Origin: Promethearchaeota archaeon
Lineage (GTDB): Archaea; Asgardarchaeota; Lokiarchaeia; Sigynarchaeales; SOKP01
Reading direction: 5' to 3'
DNA length: 64,000 nucleotides
NCBI GenBank assembly: GCA_019894875.1
Contig: JAGXNR010000005.1
Span: 13,469 to 77,468 of the forward strand
Shown here: piece after piece, positions 50,453-59,771 of the stretch
Numbering within the stretch: position 1 is the first letter of the stretch
Layout: every line of letters starts with the position of its first letter
The notes under the pieces: generated by a model
Seen by the model: the letters and a program-made list of their open reading frames with translations, nothing else
The model's database searches: none
What the model was told of the DNA's origin: nothing
Made by a program: the position numbers and the translations under genes

Positions 50453-53410
50453 TTGCCTAGTTCAAGGAAAGGGAACAAAAAGAAAGATGACGACTCAAGT
50501 CAAACCTCTTTATTTTCTTTTGGGAATGACAGAGAAAAGGAAAAGGGATCTCTGATTGAGAAGGACGAAAAGGAGGAATTTATTGAGCAGAGTAGAGAAT
50601 TACCCGAGGAAAAACCACCCATTAAAGAAAAGAAAACCTTAAAATCACCCCTAACAGAAAAGAAAGAAACTAAAAAACCATCTCAAGTAACATTCTATAA
50701 AGAAAATAATAACCCATTTGGGTTAAAAGAGGGAAATATTAAATTAGATAGTGTATTCCGAGAAGGTGTTACCTCAAAATATATTCGCTATCTAATTGAA
50801 AAGGGAGAAATCGTTGATAATTTAGAACAAGGTTTATTACTCGATGTTGACTATGACGGTGGACAAAACAAGGCATTTTGTAAATTCTATGATTTAGATA
50901 CAGATGAAATAAAGATTTGGTTAGATAATACTGATCATGAACCATATTGCCTAAGCAAAGACCCGATTGTAGAATTGGAAAAATTATATTTCAACGAAAA
51001 AATCGGACAAACAACTCAAAAAAAGAAATTAACTGATTATATTGGTTTTAAACGATTTGAGCAAGTTAAGAAGTTTGATTTATTAAAAGATGAAGAAATT
51101 CAGATGACCAAACTATATGGTGAAACACCTACAAATATCGGGGGTTCTGGTACAAATATTCGTAATATCTTAGGTGAAAATGAAAAGAAAGCATGGGAAG
51201 CAGATATTCGGTACCACCTAAATTACATCTTTGATAGACAATTAATTCCTGGCTTAATTTATAAGATAAAAAACGGAAATCTAAATAAATTAGATTATGA
51301 GAAAATTGATGACGATTCAAAAAAAATGGCTAATGAGCTTCGATCTTTATTTGAGAGTGAATCTTCAGAAATTCAAGAGTTTTCCGAGGAATTTATGGAT
51401 ATTTTTATCACCCCTATTCCTGATGTTAAACGCATGGCAATGGATATCGAAGTAAAAGTAGGTGAGCATGATTATGGAATCCCTGATCCTCATCTTGCTA
51501 AACAAGAGGTTATAAGTGTATCTTTTGTCGCCACTGACGGATTGAAGCTTGTTTATATGCTAGAACGTGAAGAATATTCAATTAATGAGCTTCATAAAGA
51601 ATTTCCTTCAGATGCTAAAATTGTTTTATTTAAATCAGAGAAGAATTTAATGATGGAGACATTTCGGCTGATGTGGAAATATCCTGTTATCATTACTTTT
51701 AATGGGGATAACTTTGATCTAAATTATTTATTTCATAGAGCCGATTTAAAATTAAAGATCAAAAGAGACTTAAATCCAATACACGTAAAGCGAGGATTTG
51801 GAATCATGTCAAAGGCAGAATGTGAATTAAGAAGCGGAATTCACATTGACGTATTTAATTTGTTCTTTAATAGAAGTATTTCTGGATATGCTTTTGGTGG
51901 GGTATATGAGAGTGCATCTCTAAATTCAATTAGTGCTGCATTATTAGGAGAAGAAAAGTATCAACATGAGGAACTTATTCATGAAATGGAATTTGATATT
52001 CTTTCATGGTATAATCTTAAAGATTCATTATTGACATTGGAACTAACAAAATTTAACAACTCCTTGGTATGGAATTTAATCGTCTTATTATGCCGGATAA
52101 CGAAAATGCCTATTCATGACATGGTTCGAAGGCAAATATCAACTTGGATCCAAAATATTTTTTATTTCGAACATCGGAGAAAAAACTATCTAATCCCTCG
52201 ACGCTCAGAAATATCCGAATTGAAAAGAGGAGGGATATTGATGTCAAGCGCTAATGTTAAGAAATTCCAAGGGGCTTATGTTATCCAACCTGTTCCTGGA
52301 ATTCATTTTGATGTTGTAGTGATGGATTTCGCTAGTCTATATCCATCTATAATTAAAGAATATAATCTTTCATATGAGACGGTTTTATGTCCTCATAAAG
52401 ATGATGAAGATAATCTTGTGAAAGGAACACCCTATCATATTTGCACTCATAAAATGGGGATCTTTGCCTATGTAGTCGGTTTTTTCCGAGATATTAGAGT
52501 AAAGTATTTCAAACCAAAGTCAGATGATAAACAATCAACAGCAAAACAACGCAGTTATTACCAAACAATCCAGCAAGCCCTCAAGGTGTTTATTAACGGA
52601 AGCTATGGCGTATTTGGCTCTCAGAACTTTCCATTGTTTTGTTTACCCGTTGCAGAAAGCACAACTGGAATTGGACAATATTCCATAAAGGAAACCATTA
52701 AAAAAGCTGAAACTCTTGGAATAAAAGTTTTGTATGGGGATACAGACTCTGTGTTTCTTTTAAATCCTTCAAAAGAACAAATGGAGGAAATTACTAATTG
52801 GAGTAAAAAAGAATTAGATCTTGATTTAGAAGAAGAAAAAACTTACCAATTTTTAGCATTATCAGATCGAAAGAAGAACTACATTGGGATATATAAGAAT
52901 ACAAAATACACTGATGTAAAAGGATTAGTTGCAAAAAAGAAGAATACCCCAGAATTTATCAAAAAAGCGTTTAGTGAAATGATTGAGATTTTGAAAAAAA
53001 TTACAAATAATGAAGAATTTGTGAAAGCTAAAGATGAAATAATGGAGATCGTTAGAGAAAATTTAAAGAAAATAGGAAAACCGAACACATTTGTATTAGA
53101 AGATTATGCTATAAATATTGGCTTACAAAAAGATCTGAAAAACTATACTAAAACGATTCCCCAACACGTTAGGGCTGCTAGGGAACTAAGAGATGTGACA
53201 GGAAGAAACTTTCAAAAAGGTGAGACAATCAGCTTTATTAAAAGTAAGGGAGCAAGTGGGGCAAAAGCAATTGAGCTAGCTAAACTCCAAGATTTAGATA
53301 CAAAAAAATACAAGGAGCTATTAAAATCTGCATTTGAGCAAGTCTTGGATGCGCTTGGTATAACCTTTGATGAAATTCGGGGTATAAAAAAGATGGATGC
53401 ATTTTTTTAA
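50453..53410 (+). CDS. polB: Family B DNA polymerase, replicative type, catalytic motifs intact
   Basis: The 985-residue enzyme carries full 3'-5' exonuclease motifs: D331-I-E333 (Exo I), ITFNGDNFDLNYL (Exo II) and WYNLKDSLLTLE (Exo III). The polymerase motifs are complete: D625 in VMDFASLYPSI, K711-V-F-I-N715-G-S-Y-G in motif B, and Y761-G-D763-T-D765-S in motif C. It should polymerise and proofread DNA. Residues 1-100 are a Lys/Glu-rich, poorly conserved extension. The C-terminus IKKMDAFF fits a PCNA-binding PIP box. The start is TTG at 50453, with GTTAGGATA just upstream. It is probably one of the main replicative polymerases of this organism; a D-family polymerase would be elsewhere. Confidence 0.93.
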   Translation: MPSSRKGNKKKDDDSSQTSLFSFGNDREKEKGSLIEKDEKEEFIEQSRELPEEKPPIKEKKTLKSPLTEKKETKKPSQVTFYKENNNPFGLKEGNIKLDSVFREGVTSKYIRYLIEKGEIVDNLEQGLLLDVDYDGGQNKAFCKFYDLDTDEIKIWLDNTDHEPYCLSKDPIVELEKLYFNEKIGQTTQKKKLTDYIGFKRFEQVKKFDLLKDEEIQMTKLYGETPTNIGGSGTNIRNILGENEKKAWEADIRYHLNYIFDRQLIPGLIYKIKNGNLNKLDYEKIDDDSKKMANELRSLFESESSEIQEFSEEFMDIFITPIPDVKRMAMDIEVKVGEHDYGIPDPHLAKQEVISVSFVATDGLKLVYMLEREEYSINELHKEFPSDAKIVLFKSEKNLMMETFRLMWKYPVIITFNGDNFDLNYLFHRADLKLKIKRDLNPIHVKRGFGIMSKAECELRSGIHIDVFNLFFNRSISGYAFGGVYESASLNSISAALLGEEKYQHEELIHEMEFDILSWYNLKDSLLTLELTKFNNSLVWNLIVLLCRITKMPIHDMVRRQISTWIQNIFYFEHRRKNYLIPRRSEISELKRGGILMSSANVKKFQGAYVIQPVPGIHFDVVVMDFASLYPSIIKEYNLSYETVLCPHKDDEDNLVKGTPYHICTHKMGIFAYVVGFFRDIRVKYFKPKSDDKQSTAKQRSYYQTIQQALKVFINGSYGVFGSQNFPLFCLPVAESTTGIGQYSIKETIKKAETLGIKVLYGDTDSVFLLNPSKEQMEEITNWSKKELDLDLEEEKTYQFLALSDRKKNYIGIYKNTKYTDVKGLVAKKKNTPEFIKKAFSEMIEILKKITNNEEFVKAKDEIMEIVRENLKKIGKPNTFVLEDYAINIGLQKDLKNYTKTIPQHVRAARELRDVTGRNFQKGETISFIKSKGASGAKAIELAKLQDLDTKKYKELLKSAFEQVLDALGITFDEIRGIKKMDAFF

Positions 53411-53455
53411 AGTGTTTTAAAGAATGAGAATACATTATAATTTTCCAGAAGATAT

Positions 53456-53465
53456 AAAAAAAAAA
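53456..53465 (-). terminator. U10 tract after the HSL-type hydrolase gene
   Basis: Ten consecutive A give U10 on the minus transcript about ten bases beyond the stop codon at 53476. It also separates the convergent polymerase gene. Confidence 0.4.
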
Positions 53466-53475
53466 TATTTTAACT

Positions 53476-54390
53476 CTAAATTATCTGAACTTCTTTTTTT
53501 AAGTGTTTTTGTATAAATTCTCCTATTTTCTCAGTTGCCTTTTGACCTTCTGGCGCCCACAAAGCAAACATTTGAAACATATGAATCATATCTTCCCATA
53601 TATCTAAAAGAACATCAACCCCAGCAGTTTTTGCTTTTTCTGCTATTCGAATAGAGTCGCTTAGCAAAACTTCTGCACTACCTACTTGTATTAACATAGG
53701 TGGTAATCCTTTGAGATCAGCATATAAAGGTGATATATAAGGATTCTTGGGATCATCCTCTCCAACATATAAAGAAGCATAAAAGAAAAGGTCACTTGCA
53801 TTCGCAAGTGGATCTACTTTTGCTTTTGTTCTAATTGTTTCTCCAGTCATAAGTAAATCTGCCCATGGTGAAAGTATAATTGCTGCGGTAGGTAATGTGA
53901 TACCAGTGTCTCGTAAGTTTAAAAGCGTTGCAATTGTTAAACCCCCCCCAGCGGATTCACCTCCAATTATTATATTTTTAGGATTAATTCCCTCACTATC
54001 GATCAACCACTTGTAAGCAGCAACCGCATCATCTAAAGCGGCAGGATACGAATTTTCAGGTGCTCGATGGTAATCTAATAATAAAACTCGCGAATTTGAA
54101 ACCCGAGAAATCCTTGAACCAAACTCTTTATGTGTATTGATTGAACCCATAACATAACCACCCCCATGTAAATATAGGACAACACATTCCTCTACAACGT
54201 CAGGAGTGCTTACCCATATGGCAGGAACACCGTTAATATCGACTTTCTCAATTTTCACATCTTTTGGGATCTGTAACATAGCTGCTAATTGATTCATATT
54301 AGCACGATTTTCTTCTACTCTTTTCTTTGCAGCAATTTCTCCTTGTTGGAAAAACATTTTTATAGCTCTTTCCATGCCTTCACTTACCAT
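53476..54390 (-). CDS. Alpha/beta hydrolase of the hormone-sensitive-lipase family (carboxylesterase)
   Basis: The 304-residue enzyme has the oxyanion-hole HGGGYVMGS (about residues 75-83), the nucleophile elbow in IIGGESAGGGLT with catalytic Ser, the acid region containing PPMLIQVGSAEVLLSDS with Asp, and His in WEDMIHMFQMF. The HGGG and GESAG motifs identify the HSL/GDXG esterase group. It likely hydrolyses short-chain carboxylic esters in the cytoplasm; no signal peptide is seen. A helical N-terminal cap (residues 1-55) is usual for this family. It is a single gene, convergent with polB. Confidence 0.92.
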   Translation of the reverse strand: MVSEGMERAIKMFFQQGEIAAKKRVEENRANMNQLAAMLQIPKDVKIEKVDINGVPAIWVSTPDVVEECVVLYLHGGGYVMGSINTHKEFGSRISRVSNSRVLLLDYHRAPENSYPAALDDAVAAYKWLIDSEGINPKNIIIGGESAGGGLTIATLLNLRDTGITLPTAAIILSPWADLLMTGETIRTKAKVDPLANASDLFFYASLYVGEDDPKNPYISPLYADLKGLPPMLIQVGSAEVLLSDSIRIAEKAKTAGVDVLLDIWEDMIHMFQMFALWAPEGQKATEKIGEFIQKHLKKEVQII

Positions 54391-54595
54391 TTGAGATTTC
54401 CCTTTCTAAACTTTTTAATACCAAATATTGGCAATATATCTAGTTTTAATGATTTAAAAACTCTATCTGAAAAAAATAATAAAAACAGTTGAATTAATTA
54501 GGAAATAAATTTGATAAATACAAAGAATCCAATGGATACTTAAAAAGCTTTTTGTACCTTGATACGGATTCCTACAGAATAACGTTTAGCAATAT

Positions 54596-54604
54596 AAAAA
54601 AAAA
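54596..54604 (-). terminator. U9 tract after the SRPBCC gene
   Basis: Nine consecutive A read as U9 on the minus transcript, 20 bases beyond the stop of the SRPBCC gene at 54624. Confidence 0.35.
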
Positions 54605-54623
54605 GAATATACTTAAATTTTTA

Positions 54624-55052
54624 CTACTTCTTCTTTTTATTATATTCATCAGGATTTCCACCAGCTTCAAGAAACTCTGCATATTTTTTCAAACTGTTTA
54701 TTAGCATCTCTCCTGCTATTCCAAGTATAGGTTCTTGCCCAGGGTCATCAAATTCCGCCCAGATTGTAGCTTCTACAACATCTCCCTTTGGCTTTAATAC
54801 ATAACCCAAACTTGTCATTGGGCTTCCTTCTTGAGTCGCTGAAAGACTCTCGGGAGGATTTGTTTCTATACGAGTCGATGTGACATCTCCCACATTCGTT
54901 TTGAAGAAATAGTTTCCCGGACCAAGCTCAGTAACTTCATTCACAACGATATTCCATCGAGCGTAATCCCTATCTTCATCAATTATCTTGAAAATCTTTT
55001 CTTGAGGTGCTGAAATATCAACTTTTTTCTCAACACGAGGCATATTTTTCAC
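54624..55052 (-). CDS. SRPBCC (polyketide-cyclase/Bet v1-like) ligand-binding protein
   Basis: The 142-residue protein shows the START-like fold. A first strand RVEKKVDISAPQEKIFKII is followed by DEDRDYARWNIVVNEVTELG, then a run of strands FFKTNVGDVTSTRIETN and SPMTSLGYVLKPKGD, VVEATIWAEF and a long C-terminal helix AGEMLINSLKKYAEFLEAGG. Such proteins bind hydrophobic ligands or catalyse cyclisations; no active-site residue can be assigned. A Gly/Lys-rich end (GGNPDEYNKKKK) is unstructured. It stands 94 bases downstream of the dolichol-kinase-like gene on the same strand. Confidence 0.8.
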   Translation of the reverse strand: MKNMPRVEKKVDISAPQEKIFKIIDEDRDYARWNIVVNEVTELGPGNYFFKTNVGDVTSTRIETNPPESLSATQEGSPMTSLGYVLKPKGDVVEATIWAEFDDPGQEPILGIAGEMLINSLKKYAEFLEAGGNPDEYNKKKK

Positions 55053-55145
55053 ACTCTAAGTATTTTAAATATATAATAAAAATCTTGGATAAATATGTTT
55101 AAAACTTAAGAATTTATAAAATTTTATCTCTTTAATAGAAATCCA

Positions 55146-56216
55146 TCAGATGAAAAAATAAAAAATAGCCATAATAGAAGCACTGATAATTGGATTTAAA
55201 ATATTATCATCAATTCTTAGGTTTAAAAGATCAATTATGAGAAACGTTAATCCCCCACTAATACCGATTAACAAAATTTTGATGTATAGCATAGCTGGTT
55301 CAAATAATCTGACTATTATTAAACCAATTATGAAAGAAGCTAAAAAACCCGCGAGATACCCTACAATCGTTTTCTCGGACGACTTTGGGAATTTTTTTTT
55401 ACCAAATTTCAGCCCAAATAATGATGCTGCCCCATCTCCGACGGTAGAGATTAATATTGATGCCGCAAATATACAGAATGGAAAAAATAATATAGGAGCA
55501 AATGAAAGAGCTGAAACTGTTGGTCTTATGAAATCGAAATTTTCTTTTCTTTTCATTGACTTACTTAAGAGATTTAAAACATTATCGGGGATGAAATGGA
55601 ATAAATTACGATTTTCAAAAACAAAGGATAATCTCACATAATCTAAAGCACCAAATACTAAAATTCCCGAATAACCAACCGTTAGGATTAAAAATCGACC
55701 AAATTCTTCTCCAGTTATCCCCCATATAAAATTAACATTCCACAAGTCATCCCAAATATACACAGCAAACACCCAAAGAAAAATAACTATTCCCGCAGGA
55801 ACTAAATGTAGTGCCTTTCTGTGGGCATCTGTTCTTAGTTTTCTTCTTCTAGAATAAGAAATTTGGTCAAATTTTTTTAAAAAAGTTTCAATATTGCGTT
55901 TTTCCCGTATATCAGGATGTTTCTTTACAACAAAATTATATTGATAAAAGAGAATTAAAACTATCAAACTCGGAGTAAAAATGCATATAAAGAGGGTTGA
56001 TAGCAATTGGAAAAATCGAATATTTGTATTAACGGTAGAAAAAAAGAGAGGATATATTATTCCCGCGGTTATCCATAGAAAAAAAGTTAAAATGCTGTTA
56101 ATAAAATTATGATCTAATGGATATTTCTGATGTAGTCTAATCGCGTAATAGAATAAACCAGATCCACTCAGCACAAAGAGGATTGTAACTGGCAATGAGA
56201 TAATGTCATATCCCAT
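55146..56216 (-). CDS. Dolichol kinase / SEC59-VTE5-like polyprenol kinase or cytidylyltransferase
   Basis: The 356-residue protein has about nine membrane helices. A cytoplasmic segment (residues 100-135, basic) precedes RKALHLVPAGIVIFLWVF, the usual opening H/R-K-x-x-H of the family. Near the end stands GDGAASLFGLKFGKKKFPKSS followed by EKTIVGYLAGFLASFIIG, which is the CTP-dependent kinase signature of SEC59, DGK1 and phytol kinases. It probably phosphorylates a polyprenol or lipid alcohol using CTP, in archaeal lipid or glycan carrier metabolism. It may be co-transcribed with the SRPBCC gene. The exact substrate is unknown. Confidence 0.85.
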   Translation of the reverse strand: MGYDIISLPVTILFVLSGSGLFYYAIRLHQKYPLDHNFINSILTFFLWITAGIIYPLFFSTVNTNIRFFQLLSTLFICIFTPSLIVLILFYQYNFVVKKHPDIREKRNIETFLKKFDQISYSRRRKLRTDAHRKALHLVPAGIVIFLWVFAVYIWDDLWNVNFIWGITGEEFGRFLILTVGYSGILVFGALDYVRLSFVFENRNLFHFIPDNVLNLLSKSMKRKENFDFIRPTVSALSFAPILFFPFCIFAASILISTVGDGAASLFGLKFGKKKFPKSSEKTIVGYLAGFLASFIIGLIIVRLFEPAMLYIKILLIGISGGLTFLIIDLLNLRIDDNILNPIISASIMAIFYFFI

Positions 56217-56299
56217 GATAACTTTAATTAAAATTTAATTTTAAAAATATCTTTTGGAAAAAGTATCAATATTTAACAACATCCATTTATCATTCCTAC

Positions 56300-56323
56300 T
56301 ATCCTTTTTTTATGTAAAGGATA
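56300..56323 (-). terminator. Hairpin terminator of the small membrane protein gene
   Basis: TATCCTTT (56300-56307) and AAAGGATA (56316-56323) form a perfect 8-base-pair stem with an 8-base T-rich loop directly beside the stop codon at 56324-56326. On the minus strand the stem follows the gene at once. The position suits termination or mRNA end protection. Confidence 0.5.
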
Positions 56324-56530
56324 TTAGGTAATAAATTTAGCTATTAAATAAACCCCAATGACGATTAATATAATAGAAATGATTATTATAATTGCCATTC
56401 CCGTTAGCATTAGTTGAGGGATCCATATGGTCCACTGAGTTATCACAAGGGAGAAAAGTATGATCCCGAGAGCTATCATGAACAAACCAACCGCAATTAT
56501 AAAAAGACTTGATTTTGTATAATCTTTCAA
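56324..56530 (-). CDS. Small two-helix membrane protein, 68 residues
   Basis: The product has a short charged N-terminus (MKDYTKSS) and two hydrophobic helices, LFIIAVGLFMIALGIILFSL and IPQLMLTGMAIIIIISIILI, ending KFIT. Overlapping frames on the same strand are less plausible. A perfect hairpin borders its stop codon. Function is unknown; it could be a small component of a membrane complex. Confidence 0.55.
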   Translation of the reverse strand: MKDYTKSSLFIIAVGLFMIALGIILFSLVITQWTIWIPQLMLTGMAIIIIISIILIVIGVYLIAKFIT

Positions 56531-56656
56531 ATTTACTCACATTCTTTATTAATAATATTATTATTAGACAAATTGAATAATAAAATTATTGAAAGTAGAA
56601 TCTGATAATATTATTAAAATATCAACTTACCATAATCAAGCATGAGGTAAAATAAT

Positions 56657-57499
56657 TTGAAATATTCAATAAATATACCAAATTTCGGATTTCAAAATCC
56701 TCAAGAAATTGCAAAGCTAGCTCGAGAAGCAGAAGATTCTGGGTGGGATGGATTTTTTATTTGGGATCATGTTGCTTTAATGGAAGATTTTAACACCTCT
56801 TTTCTAGATCCATGGGTTGCTCTCTCAGCAATTGCTATAGAAACTAAAAGAATTAAAATTGGTACGATGATCACACCTATTCCTCGTCGGCGTCCGTGGA
56901 AATTAGCTCGTGAGACAACATCTCTGGATCACTTATCTAATGGCCGGTTAATATTAGGTGTGGGTTTGGGGACTCCTGAGTACGATTTCACTACTTTTGG
57001 AGAAGATTTTAATGTAAAAACACGTGCAAAAAAACTGGATGAAGGTTTGGAGATATTACAAGGATTGTGGTCAGGAAAACCATTTAGTTACGAAGGGGAT
57101 TTTTTCCAAATTAAAGAGGTGAGATTTTCACCTACCCCGTTTAACGACACTATCCCGATTTGGGTTGCTGGTACATGGCCATATAAAAAACCTTTCCATC
57201 GAGCCGCCTTATATGATGGAGTTTTTCCCATTAGTGTGAATTGGCCGAAATCATTAACTCCTGATGATTTAAGGCAGATTATTGATATAATTCAACAGAA
57301 ACGAACCCATTCAAAACACTTTGATGTTGTCATAGCGGGGAATACACCAGGGGATCGAATGAAAGGAGATCTAATTGTAAAACCATATAAGGACGCAGGA
57401 GCTACTTGGTGGTGTGAGAATATTAATTTGCTCCGATTCTCGAATTCTCTAAGCCAATTATTAGAAAGAATAAGACAAGGCCCTCCAAAATCCACATAA
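56657..57499 (+). CDS. LLM-class flavin-dependent oxidoreductase (luciferase-like)
   Basis: The 280-residue TIM-barrel protein has the luciferase-family pattern: NFGFQNPQEIAKLAREAEDS, then GWDGFFIWDHV, IKIGTMITPIPRRRPWKLARE, LSNGRLILGVGLGTPEYDFT and EDFNVKTRAKKLDEGLEILQ. Such enzymes bind FMN or F420; archaeal members usually use F420 for hydride transfer. It lacks the late segment of the longest relatives. Start is TTG at 56657 with GAGGT at good spacing. It is a single gene, convergent with the Tes partner gene. Confidence 0.88.
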   Translation: MKYSINIPNFGFQNPQEIAKLAREAEDSGWDGFFIWDHVALMEDFNTSFLDPWVALSAIAIETKRIKIGTMITPIPRRRPWKLARETTSLDHLSNGRLILGVGLGTPEYDFTTFGEDFNVKTRAKKLDEGLEILQGLWSGKPFSYEGDFFQIKEVRFSPTPFNDTIPIWVAGTWPYKKPFHRAALYDGVFPISVNWPKSLTPDDLRQIIDIIQQKRTHSKHFDVVIAGNTPGDRMKGDLIVKPYKDAGATWWCENINLLRFSNSLSQLLERIRQGPPKST

Positions 57500-57583
57500 A
57501 AGAATGGATCTATTTCTCAATTAAAAATATAAAATAAGAAAAAATTAAGTAATAATATAAATAAAAAAATAGATAAAAGAAAT

Positions 57584-57871
57584 CTATAATCCAGTTAATA
57601 AAATATCATCAATTACCTTATGAACCTTCTTTAAATTCTCTTCTCCAAGAGCCTTATCGACTTCTAATTTGATATTCATGAGGGCACCAATACCAGATAC
57701 TATTGTATTTTGTAAGAAATTATTATAGATACTTTTTTCCGCATTCTTGTTTTTGAACTCTTCGACTCTTTCAAGCATAACTTTCTCATATTCTTCAGCA
57801 GTGGTCGTTCTGAGTTCCACCAGTTTACGAATCTTCATTCCTTCCTTATCTTCAACAAACTCTTCAGGCAT
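57584..57871 (-). CDS. 95-residue partner protein translated directly after the Tes-like enzyme
   Basis: The ATG (57869-57871) abuts the stop codon TAG (57872-57874) of the upstream radical SAM gene, indicating strict translational coupling. The sequence is helical: RKLVELRTTTAEEYEKVMLE, EFKNKNAEKSIYNNFLQNTI and EENLKKVHKVIDDILLTGL. It has no cysteine and no membrane segment. It could be a stabilising or substrate-presenting subunit. I do not recognise the family. Confidence 0.65.
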   Translation of the reverse strand: MPEEFVEDKEGMKIRKLVELRTTTAEEYEKVMLERVEEFKNKNAEKSIYNNFLQNTIVSGIGALMNIKLEVDKALGEENLKKVHKVIDDILLTGL

Positions 57872-59608
57872 CTATACTTCATCCTCCTTCTTAATTCCAC
57901 CGTTACGTGCTACTTCAGGGTTGACCTCGATAACTTCTTGACCAGTAGAGGTATCAAATTCATCTCGAACTTTAGCAGTTATTTCTTTGGCAACTTGTTT
58001 TTCAATCTCGGGCCTGTGAATGCTATTCATGGTACAGAATGAGATTTCTTTGACGGTATCATCAGGCATCGCTACACCAAAATGCACAATACATCTTTTT
58101 GCCCTTTCCAAATCCATGTTATATGCGTCTTGAAAATGCATTGAGCTTAAAAGCAAAGTCCCATAACTAAATGAGCTGATACTTTCCCAATCTCCATTTA
58201 TTAACACTCTACTGAACATTTCCATGAGTTTACCAGGTTTTTTTGCATACTGTAAGACTCCTAATAAGAATCGCGCTCGAAGCTGGGTTTTGTCTAGGAA
58301 ATTTAATCCATCATCTAATGTTTTCCCAAAATCGCCTAACAACCCTTCAAATATCTTGAGTTCTTTTTTCTCTTTATGCTTGATTTTTTCCCAAAATTTG
58401 TTTGCGAAATCTATAACCTTTAGGGGGTCAAAATAATCCATTATCGGCATCATCTCTTTTGTAACAGGATCTATGGCCATATAAGAAGCGAAGCCACAAT
58501 CAGGATGACAGGTAAACTCAATTGGCTCAACATCAGCTAAATAGGCTATAATCCTACCTAGTTCGACGATGGTGCTCAAAGGATACCAAGAATTTTCCAT
58601 GCCTATCCTTCCACCTGTTTGTTCTTCAATTTTCTTAAGAACATCTGCGTTAGTAATGCGTAGCTCTTCCCGTTCTTCGAAAGCAATTCGACCACATAAA
58701 GAAACAGGCTGAAATGTGATTCCTCGCACTACATCTATATTATCGATTGCGTATTGAATTATATTACCCACTTCGACATCTGTGACTCCTTTAGCAATCG
58801 TAGCAACGAGTACCGTTGAGTTAAGCCCAGCTTTACGACAATTATCAATAACCCTTTGTTTATAGGGCATTAGGTTCTTAATGCCCCTTGTCTTTTCATA
58901 CGTAATATTATTGATCCCATCAAATTGGAAGTATAGTGTATCTAAGCCCATTTCCTTACTTTTCTTGGTAAATTCTAAGCCTCCTTTTTTCTTTTGAAAG
59001 CCGTAACCGTTTGTAGCAACAATTACTTCTTTAAATCCATTGTCTTTTGCCATTTTACAAATCTCAGGAAAATCCTTTCGAACAGTAGGCTCTCCGCCAG
59101 TAAACATAATAGCAACTGCGGGAATCGGTTTACTTCTAAAGTGTTTCATTACTTTATCGATTTCCTCAAGGGTAGGTTCAACAAGATATCCAGATTGTAG
59201 AATATTAGCGTAGCAGAAATTACAATTAAAATTACATCGGTTTGTGAGATCTATTAAAGCCAATGAGCAAGTTGAAATATGCTGTTCACAGAGTCCACAG
59301 TTATAAGGACAACCTCTTGGGTCATCTCCCTGAAAATCTGGTGGATTAGTGTCACCATCTTTATCGAATTGCCAGATAATATTTCCATTCTTATCTTTGA
59401 TCGCATGATGAGTCCATTTATAATATTTAGCGGAACTACTTAGTAAATCTTTGAAATCTCCATGGTCTTCGCATGTTTTTCTCATCCATATTTTTTCATC
59501 CTCTTCATAGATTTCAGCACCAATTGGTTGTAAGCATTCAGGACATATACTTCTTGTTTTCCTATAATAAGGTTCGTTTACATATTCTTCATTGTCTAAG
59601 TGATACAT
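57872..59608 (-). CDS. tes: Tes-like radical SAM protein (tetraether lipid synthase family, MJ0619-type)
   Basis: The 578-residue enzyme starts with a cysteine-rich domain (ICPECLQPIGAEI, CEDHGDF), then GCPYNCGLCEQHISTC, and the radical SAM motif CNFNCNFCYANI with FTGGEPTVRKDF. The additional cysteines before the CxxxCxxC are typical of MJ0619-type proteins, which bind several 4Fe-4S clusters. Tes joins phytanyl chains of archaeol into tetraether lipids (GDGT). A CHPDCGF segment lies near residue 370. The C-terminus is acidic. A 95-residue gene follows without a gap. Related radical SAM proteins with other jobs exist, so the Tes assignment is probable and not certain. Confidence 0.8.
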   Translation of the reverse strand: MYHLDNEEYVNEPYYRKTRSICPECLQPIGAEIYEEDEKIWMRKTCEDHGDFKDLLSSSAKYYKWTHHAIKDKNGNIIWQFDKDGDTNPPDFQGDDPRGCPYNCGLCEQHISTCSLALIDLTNRCNFNCNFCYANILQSGYLVEPTLEEIDKVMKHFRSKPIPAVAIMFTGGEPTVRKDFPEICKMAKDNGFKEVIVATNGYGFQKKKGGLEFTKKSKEMGLDTLYFQFDGINNITYEKTRGIKNLMPYKQRVIDNCRKAGLNSTVLVATIAKGVTDVEVGNIIQYAIDNIDVVRGITFQPVSLCGRIAFEEREELRITNADVLKKIEEQTGGRIGMENSWYPLSTIVELGRIIAYLADVEPIEFTCHPDCGFASYMAIDPVTKEMMPIMDYFDPLKVIDFANKFWEKIKHKEKKELKIFEGLLGDFGKTLDDGLNFLDKTQLRARFLLGVLQYAKKPGKLMEMFSRVLINGDWESISSFSYGTLLLSSMHFQDAYNMDLERAKRCIVHFGVAMPDDTVKEISFCTMNSIHRPEIEKQVAKEITAKVRDEFDTSTGQEVIEVNPEVARNGGIKKEDEV

Positions 59609-59771
59609 TTTTTGTTGACACCAAATACATCATTATTTATTTAAACATGTATTTATACAAAGTTAGAAGAGCTAATTTATAAGTTTTTTTCTACTTTTCC
59701 GATGTTTACGAATATGATTTGTAAATAAACTCAGAAATTAGCTTTTCATGTTCCTTTCTACCATTTTATGG

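Noticed and set aside
55237..55641. Plus-strand 134-codon frame opposite the dolichol-kinase-like gene
   Set aside because: The minus-strand gene has clear family motifs over the same bases, so this frame is a shadow.
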